Assembly (NCBI RefSeq): GCF_029504395.1 | Contig: NZ_JAQFIF010000005.1 | Coordinates: forward strand, 186,001-250,000 | Source: Arthrobacter sp. ES3-54 | Lineage (GTDB): Bacteria; Actinomycetota; Actinomycetes; Actinomycetales; Micrococcaceae | Length of the DNA stretch: 64,000 nt | Direction of reading: 5' to 3' | Shown: positions 7,803 through 15,398 of the stretch, one piece after another | Layout: every line of letters starts with the position of its first letter | How positions within the stretch are numbered: the stretch's first letter is position 1 | Made by a program: the position numbers and the translations under genes | Notes under the pieces: model-generated | Databases searched by the model: none | Seen by the model: only the letters and a program-made list of their open reading frames with translations | Told to the model about the DNA's origin: nothing

Positions 7803-8441
7803 ATGCGCATGGATCACGTCTCTTACGCCTGTGAACACGATGGCTTGGCAGCCACCACTGAACGAATTGCGTCTGCCCTCGGCGTCGAAGCCGTGAAGGG
7901 TGGAGTGCACCCCCGTTTCGGGACACGCAACATGATTATCCCGCTCGCGGGACACAAGTACCTGGAAGTCGTGGAGGTCCTGAACCACCCGGCATCTGAC
8001 AAGGCCCCTTTCGGCCAGGCAGTCCGGGCGCGCTCCGAAGCGGGCGGCGGCTGGATGGGCTGGTGCGTCGAGGTTGACGATCTCGCCCCGTTCGAGGAGC
8101 GGCTCGGCCGCGCGGCTGTGAACGGCAACCGGAAGTTTCCCGACGGCCGCGAACTGGTCTGGAAGCAGATCGGGATCCTGGGGCTCATCGCCGACCCCCA
8201 GGTGCCCTACATGCTCAAGTGGGAGGGCGACCCGGAGCTGCACCCGTCCAACGCCTACGCGAGCGAAGTCAAGATGTCCGCGCTGACCATTGCCGGTTCG
8301 GCCGCGCGCGTGACGGAGTGGCTGGGCGAGCCGGTGGAAAAGCCGCTGGAAGACGTCGCCGTGAACTGGATCGCGCCGCACGGTACTCCCGGCATCCTCT
8401 CTGTCACCTTCGAGACCGCCTCCGGAGCGGTCACGATCTAA
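7803..8441 (+). CDS. VOC/glyoxalase-like domain protein
   Basis: A cytosolic protein of 212 aa with a vicinal-oxygen-chelate fold: an N-terminal beta-alpha-beta unit (MRMDHVSYACEHDGLAATTE) and the typical HKYLEVVEVL strand near residue 55, then a second module from about residue 120. It resembles the glyoxalase-like (Glyoxalase_3) group, whose reactions are mostly unknown, so no substrate is claimed. The ATG at 7803 is used; ATG at 7809 is an alternative. It stands alone, convergent with the CPBP gene, with a strong hairpin between. Confidence 0.75.
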   Translation: MRMDHVSYACEHDGLAATTERIASALGVEAVKGGVHPRFGTRNMIIPLAGHKYLEVVEVLNHPASDKAPFGQAVRARSEAGGGWMGWCVEVDDLAPFEERLGRAAVNGNRKFPDGRELVWKQIGILGLIADPQVPYMLKWEGDPELHPSNAYASEVKMSALTIAGSAARVTEWLGEPVEKPLEDVAVNWIAPHGTPGILSVTFETASGAVTI

Positions 8442-8461
8442 GACTCCACCTGCCCCACGCT

Positions 8462-8513
8462 TCGGCCGCCATCTCTTAGGTGCCAACGATGTCACCTAGG
8501 AGACGGCGGCCGA
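8462..8513. terminator. Long bidirectional terminator hairpin
   Basis: A 21-bp stem with two mismatches (8462-8482 with 8493-8513; 10-base loop) sits exactly between two convergent genes and is followed on the plus strand by gattatttaaa. Confidence 0.75.
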
Positions 8514-8553
8514 GATTATTTAAAAGCCGGCCCAGTCGTGCCGGACCAAGTAC

Positions 8554-9321
8554 TCAGCCCAGGCCCACGGCCTTGCCGAACAGGCTGAATCCCACGAACG
8601 CCACGGTGTCCAGGATGGCGTGGGCGATCACCAGCGGCATCACCCGTTTGGTCCGCGTGTAGACCAGCGCGAAGACGACGCCCATTATCGCGTTGCCTAT
8701 GAACGGCCCGAACCCCTGGTACAGGTGGTAGCTGCCGCGGAGTAGGGCGCTGGCGGCGATTGCCGCCGGCACGCTCCAGCCCAGTTTCCCGAGCCGGTCC
8801 AGCAGGTAGCCCACCACAATCACTTCCTCCACGATTCCGTGCCGGATCGCGGACAGGACCAGCACCGGCACGGTCCACCAGTACGGGTCCAGCGCGCTGG
8901 GGATGATCGACGTCGTGATCCCCAGCGCCCGGCCGGCGGCGTAGAGCCCGAGGGACGGAATGCCGATGAGCGCGGCGAGCCCCAGCCCCTGCAGGAGGTC
9001 TTTGCCGGGGCGGGCGAAGTCGAAGCCGATTTTATGGAACGCCGAGGTACCGCGCTCTCCGGCCGGCCAGTGTTCGGTGAGGAAGTAGATCACCAGGGCC
9101 ACCGGGACCAGCGCGAAGAAGATGTCCAGCATCTGATAGGTGAGGTCGAAGTATTCGCGCGGGCTCTGGGAGCGGTTCAGCGTGGACGTCCCCTGGGCCA
9201 GCGGTGCCGTGGTCATCTTGTCCAGCAGCTGCACCAGGGAGTAGACCGCGGACTGCCCCAGCGACAACCCCAGGACAATCAACATTTCGAACCGCAGCCG
9301 ACGGCGGGAGGGAACCAACAT
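8554..9321 (-). CDS. CPBP-family intramembrane glutamic protease-like protein
   Basis: A 255-aa polytopic membrane protein of the CAAX-protease/bacteriocin-processing (CPBP, formerly Abi) family, with about 7-8 hydrophobic segments. The conserved motif 1 is VEEVIVVGYLLDRL, where the usual EExxxR has Val in place of Arg; motif 2 is LLRGSYHLYQG with the conserved His, and motif 3 GNAIMGVVFALVYTRT. Active-site Glu and His are kept, so activity is possible, but no substrate is known. Start at 9321 (MLVPSRRRLRFEM) was chosen because the residues before it are not family-like and lie in the intergenic region. Divergent from the phosphatase at 9423. Confidence 0.82.
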   Translation of the reverse strand: MLVPSRRRLRFEMLIVLGLSLGQSAVYSLVQLLDKMTTAPLAQGTSTLNRSQSPREYFDLTYQMLDIFFALVPVALVIYFLTEHWPAGERGTSAFHKIGFDFARPGKDLLQGLGLAALIGIPSLGLYAAGRALGITTSIIPSALDPYWWTVPVLVLSAIRHGIVEEVIVVGYLLDRLGKLGWSVPAAIAASALLRGSYHLYQGFGPFIGNAIMGVVFALVYTRTKRVMPLVIAHAILDTVAFVGFSLFGKAVGLG

Positions 9322-9422
9322 GATTCTATCTTGCCTGCAGTTGCCGATAGTTTGCTGGTGCCCACGTGGTGCCGGCCGCGCCGGCACCACCGGCCTTTTT
9401 GGGAGCCCTATGCTTGGGGAAT

Positions 9423-10103
9423 ATGAGTGCGCCCCGGAAAATCATCATGATCCGGCACGGCCAGTCTGCGGCCAATGCCGATACCTCGATCTACAACCGT
9501 GTTCCGGACTACCGGATTCCGTTGACACCCCTGGGCCTGGAGCAGGCCACAGCGGCCGGGGACGAGGTCCGGCGCCAGCTGGACGGCCGCCCGGTGTGCG
9601 TCTACGTCTCCCCGTACCTGCGCGCCTACCAGACCCTCGAGGCGCTCAACCTCGGCCCGCTCGTGGAGCGGGTGATCGAGGAACCGCGCCTGCGCGAACA
9701 GGACTGGGCGAACTTTCAGATCGCCGGCGACATCGAGGACCAGAAGGAGCTCCGCAACGCCTACGGGCACTTCTTCTACCGCTTCCGGGAGGGCGAGTCC
9801 GGTTCCGATGTGTACGACAGGATTTCGTCCTTCATGGAAACCCTGCACCGGCACTGGTCCAAGCCCAGCTATGCCCCGAACGCGCTGTTCGTGACGCACG
9901 GATTGACCATGCGGCTGTTCTGCATGCGCTGGTTCCACTGGTCGGTGGAATATTTCGAGTCCTTGAACAACCCGGAGAACGCCGAGGTCCGTACGCTGCT
10001 GCGCACGGCGCGCGACAAGTACGAGCTCGACAAGCCCTTCACGCAGTGGGAGAAGAGGCGCGTGGACGAGACCGTCCTCGACGCTCCGCCCATGATTTTC
10101 TAG
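9423..10103 (+). CDS. Histidine phosphatase (phosphoglycerate mutase-like)
   Basis: A 226-aa branch-1 histidine phosphatase. The catalytic motif RHGQSAAN lies at residues 10-17, with Arg and His of the core, YVSPYLRAYQTLE at about 60 provides the second Arg, EEPRLREQDWANFQ the acid region, and VTHGLTMRLF at about 160 the second catalytic His. The start MSAPRKIIMIRHG at 9423 places the motif at the usual distance. Many such proteins act on small phosphoesters; the substrate is undetermined. It is convergent with hutI. Confidence 0.85.
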   Translation: MSAPRKIIMIRHGQSAANADTSIYNRVPDYRIPLTPLGLEQATAAGDEVRRQLDGRPVCVYVSPYLRAYQTLEALNLGPLVERVIEEPRLREQDWANFQIAGDIEDQKELRNAYGHFFYRFREGESGSDVYDRISSFMETLHRHWSKPSYAPNALFVTHGLTMRLFCMRWFHWSVEYFESLNNPENAEVRTLLRTARDKYELDKPFTQWEKRRVDETVLDAPPMIF

Positions 10104-10124
10104 CCAGGACTAGTGGACCGCTTG

Positions 10125-10172
10125 GCTAACGGACGGGCTGATTAACGGACGGGCTGATTAACGGACGGGCTG
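10125..10172. repeat. 16-bp tandem repeat containing the hutI stop codon
   Basis: Three contiguous 16-bp units: gctaacggacgggctg at 10125-10140 and attaacggacgggctg at 10141-10156 and 10157-10172. On the minus strand each reads CAG CCC GTC CGT TAA (Gln-Pro-Val-Arg-stop; TAG in the last). hutI ends at the TAA of the first unit encountered (10158-10160). The remaining two lie downstream of the stop, out of frame by one base per unit. Confidence 0.92.
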
Positions 10173-11375
10173 CGCCAGGCCGGCCCGCCACACTGCGTGC
10201 GTCAGGGGGATGCCGGGCCGGTAGGCCAGGTGCGTGGCCGAAGGCGCGTTCAGCAGGTGCAGGTCCGCGCGGTGTCCGACGGCGATCGAGCCCACCGCGC
10301 GTTCGCCGTCGACGTCGTTCCCGGACTCCCGCCCCAGGGCCAGCGCGCCGCCGTAGGTCGCGGCACGCACCGCCTCGTGGACGCTGAGCCGCATCTGCAG
10401 CACGGCGGTGGTGACGCAGAACGCCATGGAGCTCGTGTAGGACGTGCCGGGGTTGCAGTTGGACGCCAGCGCCAGCTGCACGCCGGCGTCGAGCAGTTCC
10501 CGTCCCGGGGCCAGCGGCTGCCGGGTGGAAAGATCGCAGGCTGGAAGGCAGGTGGCAACGGTGCCCCGCGTGCCGTTGCCGCCGGCGGCGTCCCAACCGG
10601 ACCAGCTGGCGGCGAGAGCATCGACGTCCGCGGCCGAGAGATAGTTCACGTGGTCCACGCTCGCGGCGCCGACTTCCACCGCCAGCCGGACACCGGGGCC
10701 CTCGCCCAGCTGGTTGCCGTGGACGCGAAGCCCCAGCCCGGCGGCCTTGCAGGCCTGGAGCACCCGGCGGGACTGGTCCTCATTGAAGGCACCCTGCTCG
10801 CAAAAGACGTCGGCCCAGCGGACATAGGGCCGGACCGCGGTGAGCATCGGCCCGCAGACCAGCTCGGTGTATTCCTCCGCGTCCATCCCGGCGGGCACAA
10901 GGTGCGCGCCCAGGTAGGTCACCTCGTCCGCCACGGTCGAGGCGATGCGGGCGCTGCGGGCCTCGTTCTCGACGTCCAGTCCGTAGCCTGTTTTGGTCTC
11001 GAGGTAGGTGGTGCCTTGCGACACGGCCTCCGCAACGCGGCCCATCGCCAGCCGGGTGAGGTCGAAGTCGCTCGTGCTCCGGGTGGCGCCGGTGGTCACG
11101 GCGATGCCGCCGGCGCTGTAACTCTGCCCTGCCATCCGGGCCTCGAACTCGGCCGTGCGGTCCCCCGCGAAGATCAGGTGGGTGTGCGAATCGACCCACC
11201 CCGGCAGGAGCGCCCGGCCGCCGGCGTCCACGGCCTCGTCGGCCGCCGGAGCATCCGCTGCGGGGCCGAGCCAGGAAATCCGTTCCCCCTCGATCACCAC
11301 TGCCGCGTCGCGGAGGACGCGGTGTTCCGCGTCCTGGGTCATCAGTTCGGCGATGTTGGTGATCAGGGTGCTCAT
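10158..11375 (-). CDS. hutI: Imidazolonepropionase
   Basis: Metal-dependent amidohydrolase of histidine degradation, opening the imidazolone ring to N-formimino-glutamate. It is 405 aa, the family length. WVDSHTHLIFAGDR at about residues 60-73 holds the metal-binding HxH, with Arg and Glu of the substrate pocket following; YLETKTGYGLD and the later His/Asp segments (LGLRVHGNQLGEG, VDHVNYLS) match HutI. It follows an FAD oxidase gene by 11 bp on the same strand. No hutU, hutH or hutG is in the window, so the rest of the pathway must lie elsewhere. The gene ends in a stop-containing tandem repeat. Confidence 0.93.
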   Translation of the reverse strand: MSTLITNIAELMTQDAEHRVLRDAAVVIEGERISWLGPAADAPAADEAVDAGGRALLPGWVDSHTHLIFAGDRTAEFEARMAGQSYSAGGIAVTTGATRSTSDFDLTRLAMGRVAEAVSQGTTYLETKTGYGLDVENEARSARIASTVADEVTYLGAHLVPAGMDAEEYTELVCGPMLTAVRPYVRWADVFCEQGAFNEDQSRRVLQACKAAGLGLRVHGNQLGEGPGVRLAVEVGAASVDHVNYLSAADVDALAASWSGWDAAGGNGTRGTVATCLPACDLSTRQPLAPGRELLDAGVQLALASNCNPGTSYTSSMAFCVTTAVLQMRLSVHEAVRAATYGGALALGRESGNDVDGERAVGSIAVGHRADLHLLNAPSATHLAYRPGIPLTHAVWRAGLAQPVR

Positions 11376-11386
11376 AGAACCATTCT

Positions 11387-12544
11387 TTAGCGCCGGATGG
11401 ACCAGCGGGTGGCGGCCAGCGCCTCCGCTGTCCGGGATGCCGGACTAGCGTCCCGCGCCGGGGGCACAGACGGGGACACGGCCGGGGTCCGGGCCGCGGC
11501 CGGGGCGGCGGGCCCCTGACCGGCCAGGATCAGGCCGGCGGCCAGCTCCGCAATGGCGGATGAGGTCTGGAAACCGTACCCGCCCTGACCGGCGAGCCAG
11601 AAGAATCCGGTGGCCTCGGCGTCGAACCCCGCCACCGGGACGCCGTCGGCCGCCTCCGTCCGCAGCCCCGTCCAGGCCGTGATGACGCTCCGGATCCCGA
11701 GCGTCGTGATCGCGTTGAGCCGGGCCACAAGCCGTTCGATGTCGCCGGGATAGGGCCGGGCGTCCTCGGGGCCGCTGGGCACGTGCTCCGCGGGCGAGAT
11801 CAGGACCTGGCCGTCATCGGGCCGGAAGTAGAAGCTGTCATCGGCCGCCGCCACCATCGGGCAGGCTTCCGGGAGGGGATTCTCGACGTCGACGATCGCT
11901 GCGGTCCGCCGGTACGGCTGCAGGCCCAGCTTCTCGACGCCGCTGAGGACGGCGAGCTCGTCCGCCCAGGCGCCGGCGGCATTGACCACGACGGCGGACT
12001 GGAAGCCTTCCTGCCCTGCGCCCAGTTCCCAGCCGGTGCCCAGGCGCTGGGCCGAATGGACCCTGGCGCCGGTGATGATGTCCACGCCTCCCGCCTCGGC
12101 CCGGCGCCGGTGGTCCTCGAGCAGCACGGGGGCGTTGCAGGCGAAGGATCCGGTGTCCAGGCCGGCTGCGCTGAACGAGTCCGGAAGGAGGGCCGGGCAC
12201 AGATCCAGTGCCTCGGCGTGGGTGATCCGGCGCATGTGGCCGCTGGCCTCCGCCCGGACGGAGGCCTCGTCCCCGATCAGCAGGAAGCTGCGCGGCGTGA
12301 GCACCGGTTCCGGGCGTTCGGTGTCCTGGGCGGCGATGAGGTCCAGGGTCCGGACGGTCAGTTCCTGGACCACGGGCGGGCCGTAGCTGGGAATCAGTTG
12401 CCGGGCCGAGCGGGCCGAGGTGTGGTAGGCCAGGGTCTGCTCGGCTTCGATCAGGGCCACGCTGCATTGCCCGGCCAGGGTGGAGGCAAGGGACAGACCG
12501 GCGATACCGCCGCCGACAATTACGACATCGTAATGAGCTGACAT
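11387..12544 (-). CDS. FAD-dependent oxidoreductase, DAO family (D-arginine dehydrogenase-like)
   Basis: A 385-aa flavoprotein of the glycine/D-amino-acid oxidase fold. The FAD-binding beta-alpha-beta motif YDVVIVGGGIAGLSLAS is at the N-terminus, the Glu binding ribose in ALIEAEQT, the second FAD segment VVVNAAGAWADELA at about 195 and the C-terminal GLRTEAADGVPVAG/WLAGQGGYGFQTS motif. The sequence most resembles D-arginine dehydrogenases such as DauA, but the substrate is not proven. The start at 12544 (MSAHYDVV) puts the dinucleotide motif at the usual place. The last 45 residues are Ala/Pro-rich and look unstructured. It is probably co-transcribed with hutI. Confidence 0.82.
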   Translation of the reverse strand: MSAHYDVVIVGGGIAGLSLASTLAGQCSVALIEAEQTLAYHTSARSARQLIPSYGPPVVQELTVRTLDLIAAQDTERPEPVLTPRSFLLIGDEASVRAEASGHMRRITHAEALDLCPALLPDSFSAAGLDTGSFACNAPVLLEDHRRRAEAGGVDIITGARVHSAQRLGTGWELGAGQEGFQSAVVVNAAGAWADELAVLSGVEKLGLQPYRRTAAIVDVENPLPEACPMVAAADDSFYFRPDDGQVLISPAEHVPSGPEDARPYPGDIERLVARLNAITTLGIRSVITAWTGLRTEAADGVPVAGFDAEATGFFWLAGQGGYGFQTSSAIAELAAGLILAGQGPAAPAAARTPAVSPSVPPARDASPASRTAEALAATRWSIRR

Positions 12545-12644
12545 GGTCCCATCCTTGCAGATTGTCGCGTCAGGCATTTCCTAGGCCCTGCGGCTTCGAC
12601 GGGTTAGGGTGGCCGCAGTAGTCGACTATCGGATTGGGGACCAA

Positions 12645-13028
12645 TTGAAGTTCTGGCGTTCGATGATGAAGCTGCCGCAACCGGTGAAGGGTTGCCTGAT
12701 CGCTTACTTGATTGTTTTTGGGGTGGTCTTCGTCTCCGTGGCGGCCACGGTTTCCTCCGGACAAGGCCGCCTGAACCCGGTGATGCCCTGGGGCATGGGC
12801 GCGCTGGGACTCACGGCGGTGGTGCTCGGGTTGGTGCTGGCTTCCGATCTCCGCGGTTCGGCACGCGCGTATGCGTCGTTGGTCAAGGACTACAAGCCCA
12901 TGGGCGTGGACTACTCCAAGTCGTTCTTCGCCAACCCCAAGTTCGTCCGCATCTTTGGGGCCATGTTTGCCTTCGTCGGAATCTGGTTCATGGTGGGTGG
13001 GACCATCGTCGCTTCCCGGATGGCATGA
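12645..13028 (+). CDS. Small membrane protein of unknown function
   Basis: I do not recognise a family. The product has three predicted membrane helices (GCLIAYLIVFGVVFVSVAA, MGALGLTAVVLGLVLA, IFGAMFAFVGIWFMVGGTIV) and a basic N-terminus. The start is uncertain: TTG at 12645 has GGGGA upstream, ATG at 12663 has none, and GTG at 12609 overlaps a possible -10 (TAGGGT). It is followed after 19 bp by another membrane protein, so the two are likely one operon. Confidence 0.6.
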   Translation: MKFWRSMMKLPQPVKGCLIAYLIVFGVVFVSVAATVSSGQGRLNPVMPWGMGALGLTAVVLGLVLASDLRGSARAYASLVKDYKPMGVDYSKSFFANPKFVRIFGAMFAFVGIWFMVGGTIVASRMA

Positions 13029-13047
13029 CGTCCGGCGGGGAGAATTG

Positions 13048-13617
13048 GTGACCAACAACTCCACGGGCCGCTGGCAGGAACTGCTCCGCCGCGCCCCTCG
13101 ATGGCTGATCGCGCTCGTCGTCGCAGTGGGATGGGCTGCCATCCAGCTGGGCATGCGATACCTCAGGGGCAAGGAGGTCGTGGCGGAGGATGTCGCCTTT
13201 ACCAGCGCCTTCGGTGTGGCCATCGGAATCTTCGTTGTGTGGTTCGGCCGCCGCGTTCAAGCGAAGGAGCGGAACCTCCCTCCCGGGTCGCCCACCCCAG
13301 CGAACATCCAGAAGGCCATCTCCACCGGGCAGCTGCCGGAGCAGGCATCGGCCGAACAGTGGGAAGCCGAGCTGATCTGGATCCTCATCCGGGACCGGCA
13401 CACGGTGTGGGTTGCGCCTCTGGTGTTCGGCCTGTTCACCGCGCTGGCGGTCTTCCTGATTTTCGACAGCCCTGAGCATCCCTGGTTCGGAGTGGTCTGC
13501 GGCGTACTGTTTCTGGTCCTGGCAATCTGGTTACCAGCCTGGGAGCGGCGGCGCAGGGCGCGGATCCGGGAACTCATGGCCCAGTTCCCAGACAATACGT
13601 CCCAGGTTCACAACTGA
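13048..13617 (+). CDS. Membrane protein of unknown function, two pairs of helices
   Basis: A 189-aa protein starting at a GTG that is preceded by GGGGAG. Two hydrophobic segments near the N-terminus (WLIALVVAVGWAAIQLGM and FTSAFGVAIGIFVVWFG) and two near the C-terminus (VWVAPLVFGLFTALAVFLI and FGVVCGVLFLVLAIWLP) flank a soluble stretch of about 60 residues that is charged and Pro-rich at its start. The tail is strongly basic (ERRRRARIRE). No family recognised. It is probably co-transcribed with the gene at 12645. Confidence 0.65.
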   Translation: MTNNSTGRWQELLRRAPRWLIALVVAVGWAAIQLGMRYLRGKEVVAEDVAFTSAFGVAIGIFVVWFGRRVQAKERNLPPGSPTPANIQKAISTGQLPEQASAEQWEAELIWILIRDRHTVWVAPLVFGLFTALAVFLIFDSPEHPWFGVVCGVLFLVLAIWLPAWERRRRARIRELMAQFPDNTSQVHN

Positions 13618-13661
13618 CTGGTCTGCGGCGCTTCTGGGACCGATCACGCCAGACTCGGCAG

Positions 13662-13864
13662 ATGCCAATCATCGAGGTTCATAACGCGTCCCCATCGCCC
13701 ACGGACAAAAGCGCGAACTGCTGGCGGGCCTGACAGCCACGTACGCCCAGATCATGGGCATACGGCCGGACACTATCCGCGTCGTCCTTCACGAAGTTCC
13801 ACGCGAGAACTGGTCCGTAGGTGGGATCACGTTGGCGGACTCCGGTCAGAACGAATCGGTGTGA
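13662..13864 (+). pseudogene. 4-oxalocrotonate tautomerase-family gene with a frameshift
   Basis: The start codon is followed by PIIEVHNASPSPTDKS, with Pro1, the catalytic base of the tautomerase superfamily, in place. The first frame then hits a stop, but the next frame continues as QKRELLAGLTATYAQIMG, IRPDTIRVVLHEVPRENW and SVGGITLADSGQNESV to a TGA at 13862. Together these give a complete tautomerase of about 67 residues with a single one-base loss near 13698. The fault could be a real mutation or a sequencing error. The second half retains the conserved Arg region. It lies in a stretch with other damaged genes. Confidence 0.8.
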
Positions 13865-13884
13865 GCCACACCCACCCCGACTCA

Positions 13885-14445
13885 TTAAGGCCCCGGGGAG
13901 CCGGTAACGACGTCGAGGATCCTTCGGAGCGATTCGGGCCGGGCGGCCACTTCGATGTCTCCTTTGTCGGCGGTGAGTCCGATAGCCTGGAAACCCTGAT
14001 GGGTGACATATTTCTGTTCCTTCCGGTCGATTCTTCTGGGCTCGGAGGACCTTGTCGCCAGGGCGCTGAACGTGGTGGGTCGCCCGGAAGGCTCGAGCGT
14101 GTCATAGACGGCTGGCTGAAACTTCATAGTCGTGGGCCCGTCGAACGTGGCGACGCCCATATTCCAGATACCGCTGAGGGATCCGGGACGTGAATCCGGG
14201 TAGCGGACGTAGGCCAGAATCGCGCCCTGGGCGTCGAGTTTGGTGGCGGCCTTGCGTTCCCGGCGTGCTTGGAAGGTCAAGGAGCCGGCCATAAAGACTG
14301 CCCACAACGCAGCGTTCATGAGCGTCTTATCCAGCGGGTGTCCCCAGCTGACGAAGAGGGCTATCCCGGCGACCCACACAACTGCGCCTCCCAGCAGTAC
14401 GACCAACTTGCGGTGGGCAGCTATCCACTTCCTCATGCCGGTCAT
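13885..14445 (-). CDS. Hypothetical membrane-anchored protein
   Basis: A 186-aa protein, no family recognised. Two helices near the N-terminus (VVLLGGAVVWVAGIALFVSW and LMNAALWAVFMAGSLTF) are followed by a basic loop (ARRERKAATK) and a soluble domain of about 115 residues containing ILAYVRYPDSRPGSLSG and IWNMGVATFDGPTTMKFQP. The start ATG at 14445 was chosen because it overlaps the stop of the small ORF upstream as ATGA, which suggests translational coupling; GTG at 14466 and ATG at 14436 are alternatives. G+C is lower than in neighbouring housekeeping genes. Confidence 0.6.
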   Translation of the reverse strand: MTGMRKWIAAHRKLVVLLGGAVVWVAGIALFVSWGHPLDKTLMNAALWAVFMAGSLTFQARRERKAATKLDAQGAILAYVRYPDSRPGSLSGIWNMGVATFDGPTTMKFQPAVYDTLEPSGRPTTFSALATRSSEPRRIDRKEQKYVTHQGFQAIGLTADKGDIEVAARPESLRRILDVVTGSPGP

Positions 14446-14537
14446 CGTTCGGGTCGGCTCAGCCACAGGAACCCGGAGGATACGACCAGAGGTATGGCAG
14501 GCAAATAGATCAGATCAAATCTTCCCCACGTCGCCAT
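14442..14537 (-). CDS. Putative 31-aa single-helix microprotein, coupled to the next gene
   Basis: The frame encodes MATWGRFDLIYL followed by PAIPLVVSSGFLWLSRPER: one short hydrophobic helix and a basic C-terminus. It has an AGG seven bases upstream of the ATG and its TGA overlaps the next start codon as ATGA. The coupling is the main support, since the peptide is too short for homology judgement. It may be a real membrane peptide or a leader that feeds ribosomes into the downstream gene. Confidence 0.4.
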   Translation of the reverse strand: MATWGRFDLIYLPAIPLVVSSGFLWLSRPER

Positions 14538-14793
14538 CACCACACCTGCAGATCGATCTGATGTTGCAGCGTGCGCCGCATTTCCCCCAATAAACACCGT
14601 AACTCCCCGGCTAGAAACGAGTGATGACACTCAATTTAAGACCGGGATTATTCACTGACTAGAGAAGCCTGCTGGTCACTTTTGTGACAAAGGGTCGGCA
14701 CGTCTGTCATGTGCAACCTTCAAGACTCGCCGGGACGCGCTCCGTCACGACAGCGATCCTATTAGGTCCCGGGGCGTTGAAGAGTCCAGTGGC
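14538..14793. promoter_or_regulatory. Gene-free lower-GC stretch with two dyads
   Basis: No coding frame is convincing here. Two small perfect dyads are present: GTCAC-TTTT-GTGAC at 14675-14688 and GAGTG-ATGA-CACTC near 14620-14633. Both lie upstream of the microprotein/membrane protein pair on the minus strand, so they may be operators; there is no direct evidence. Confidence 0.25.
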
Positions 14794-15085
14794 TCACGGG
14801 GTTGTCGGCGAATGTTGTTTCCACCATCCGAGTTTGGCGGCGACCTTCTTGGAATCCTGGTTATTTGGATCGATTGTCGCGGAGATTGAGCGGAGCGTGG
14901 AGTTTTCGAAGGTGTAGGCGAGCATCTTCTGGCCGACTTCGGTTGCGTAGCCTTTACCCCAGAACTTGTGGTGAATGACGTAGATCAGTTCATCGAAGTC
15001 CCGATCCGGCGCCCTGACTACGCCGCGCAGTAGCCGACAAAGGCGCCAGTGGATCGTTCGAAAATGGCTGACGTGCCATATCCAC
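14794..15085 (-). pseudogene. GNAT acetyltransferase remnant, 5'-truncated and frameshifted
   Basis: The C-terminal two thirds of a RimJ/RimL-like acetyltransferase: TSAIFERSTGAFVGYC in one frame, then GVVRAPDRDFDELIYVIHHK, FWGKGYATEVGQKMLAYTF and DPNNQDSKKVAAKLGWWKQH in another. The acetyl-CoA loop is kept as GKGYATE. The frames meet near 15023 in a GCGC tract, consistent with a two-base expansion. Upstream of about 15085 the N-terminal part is absent and the DNA runs into a tandem repeat array, which may have replaced it. Confidence 0.8.
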
Positions 15086-15098
15086 GTTCCGATCACTG

Positions 15099-15300
15099 GA
15101 CATGCCCTTCCCTGGTCCTGAACCGCTGGACACGTCCCTCGTTGCCGCGTGCCAGCCCAGGACATGCCCTTCCCTGGTCCGCACGACTGGACACGTCCCT
15201 CGTTGCTGCGGGCCGGCACGGGACATGCCCTTCGTTGGTCGTGGCCGTTGGACATAGTGGCATTATGTCCAGTCCTCGCTGCGGTAGCTGGGCATGTCCC
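15099..15300. repeat. Tandem array with 61-bp period of GGACA-containing half-units
   Basis: Half-unit A (ggacatgcccttccctggtc) occurs at 15099, 15160 and 15221 (last copy with ttcgttggtc). Half-unit B (ggacacgtccctcgttgc) occurs at 15128 and 15189, with a degenerate relative at 15250. A and B are diverged versions of one sequence, spaced 29 and 32 bp alternately. The degenerate unit forms a perfect palindrome, GGACATA-N7-TATGTCC (15250-15270), and gggcatgtccc closes the array at 15290-15300. The core and spacer lengths do not suit a CRISPR array. Confidence 0.85.
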
Positions 15301-15338
15301 GCGGACAAGCAAGTGGAGGAAGCCGGGATGAACGAGCA

Positions 15339-15386
15339 AGGCCGGGCCAGGCCGGTCCCCTTGCTGTTCAGCGTGGGGCCCGGCCT
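15339..15386 (-). terminator. Putative terminator after kbl
   Basis: A 10-bp perfect stem, aggccgggcc (15339-15348) with ggcccggcct (15377-15386), 12 bp downstream of the kbl stop on the minus strand. The 28-base loop is long and there is no clear U-run. Confidence 0.45.
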
Positions 15387-15398
15387 CAGGGATCCGCC

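Noticed and set aside
15099..15300. CRISPR array
   Set aside because: Spacers of about 9-12 bp are too short and too similar, the repeats are of two alternating types, and there are no cas genes.
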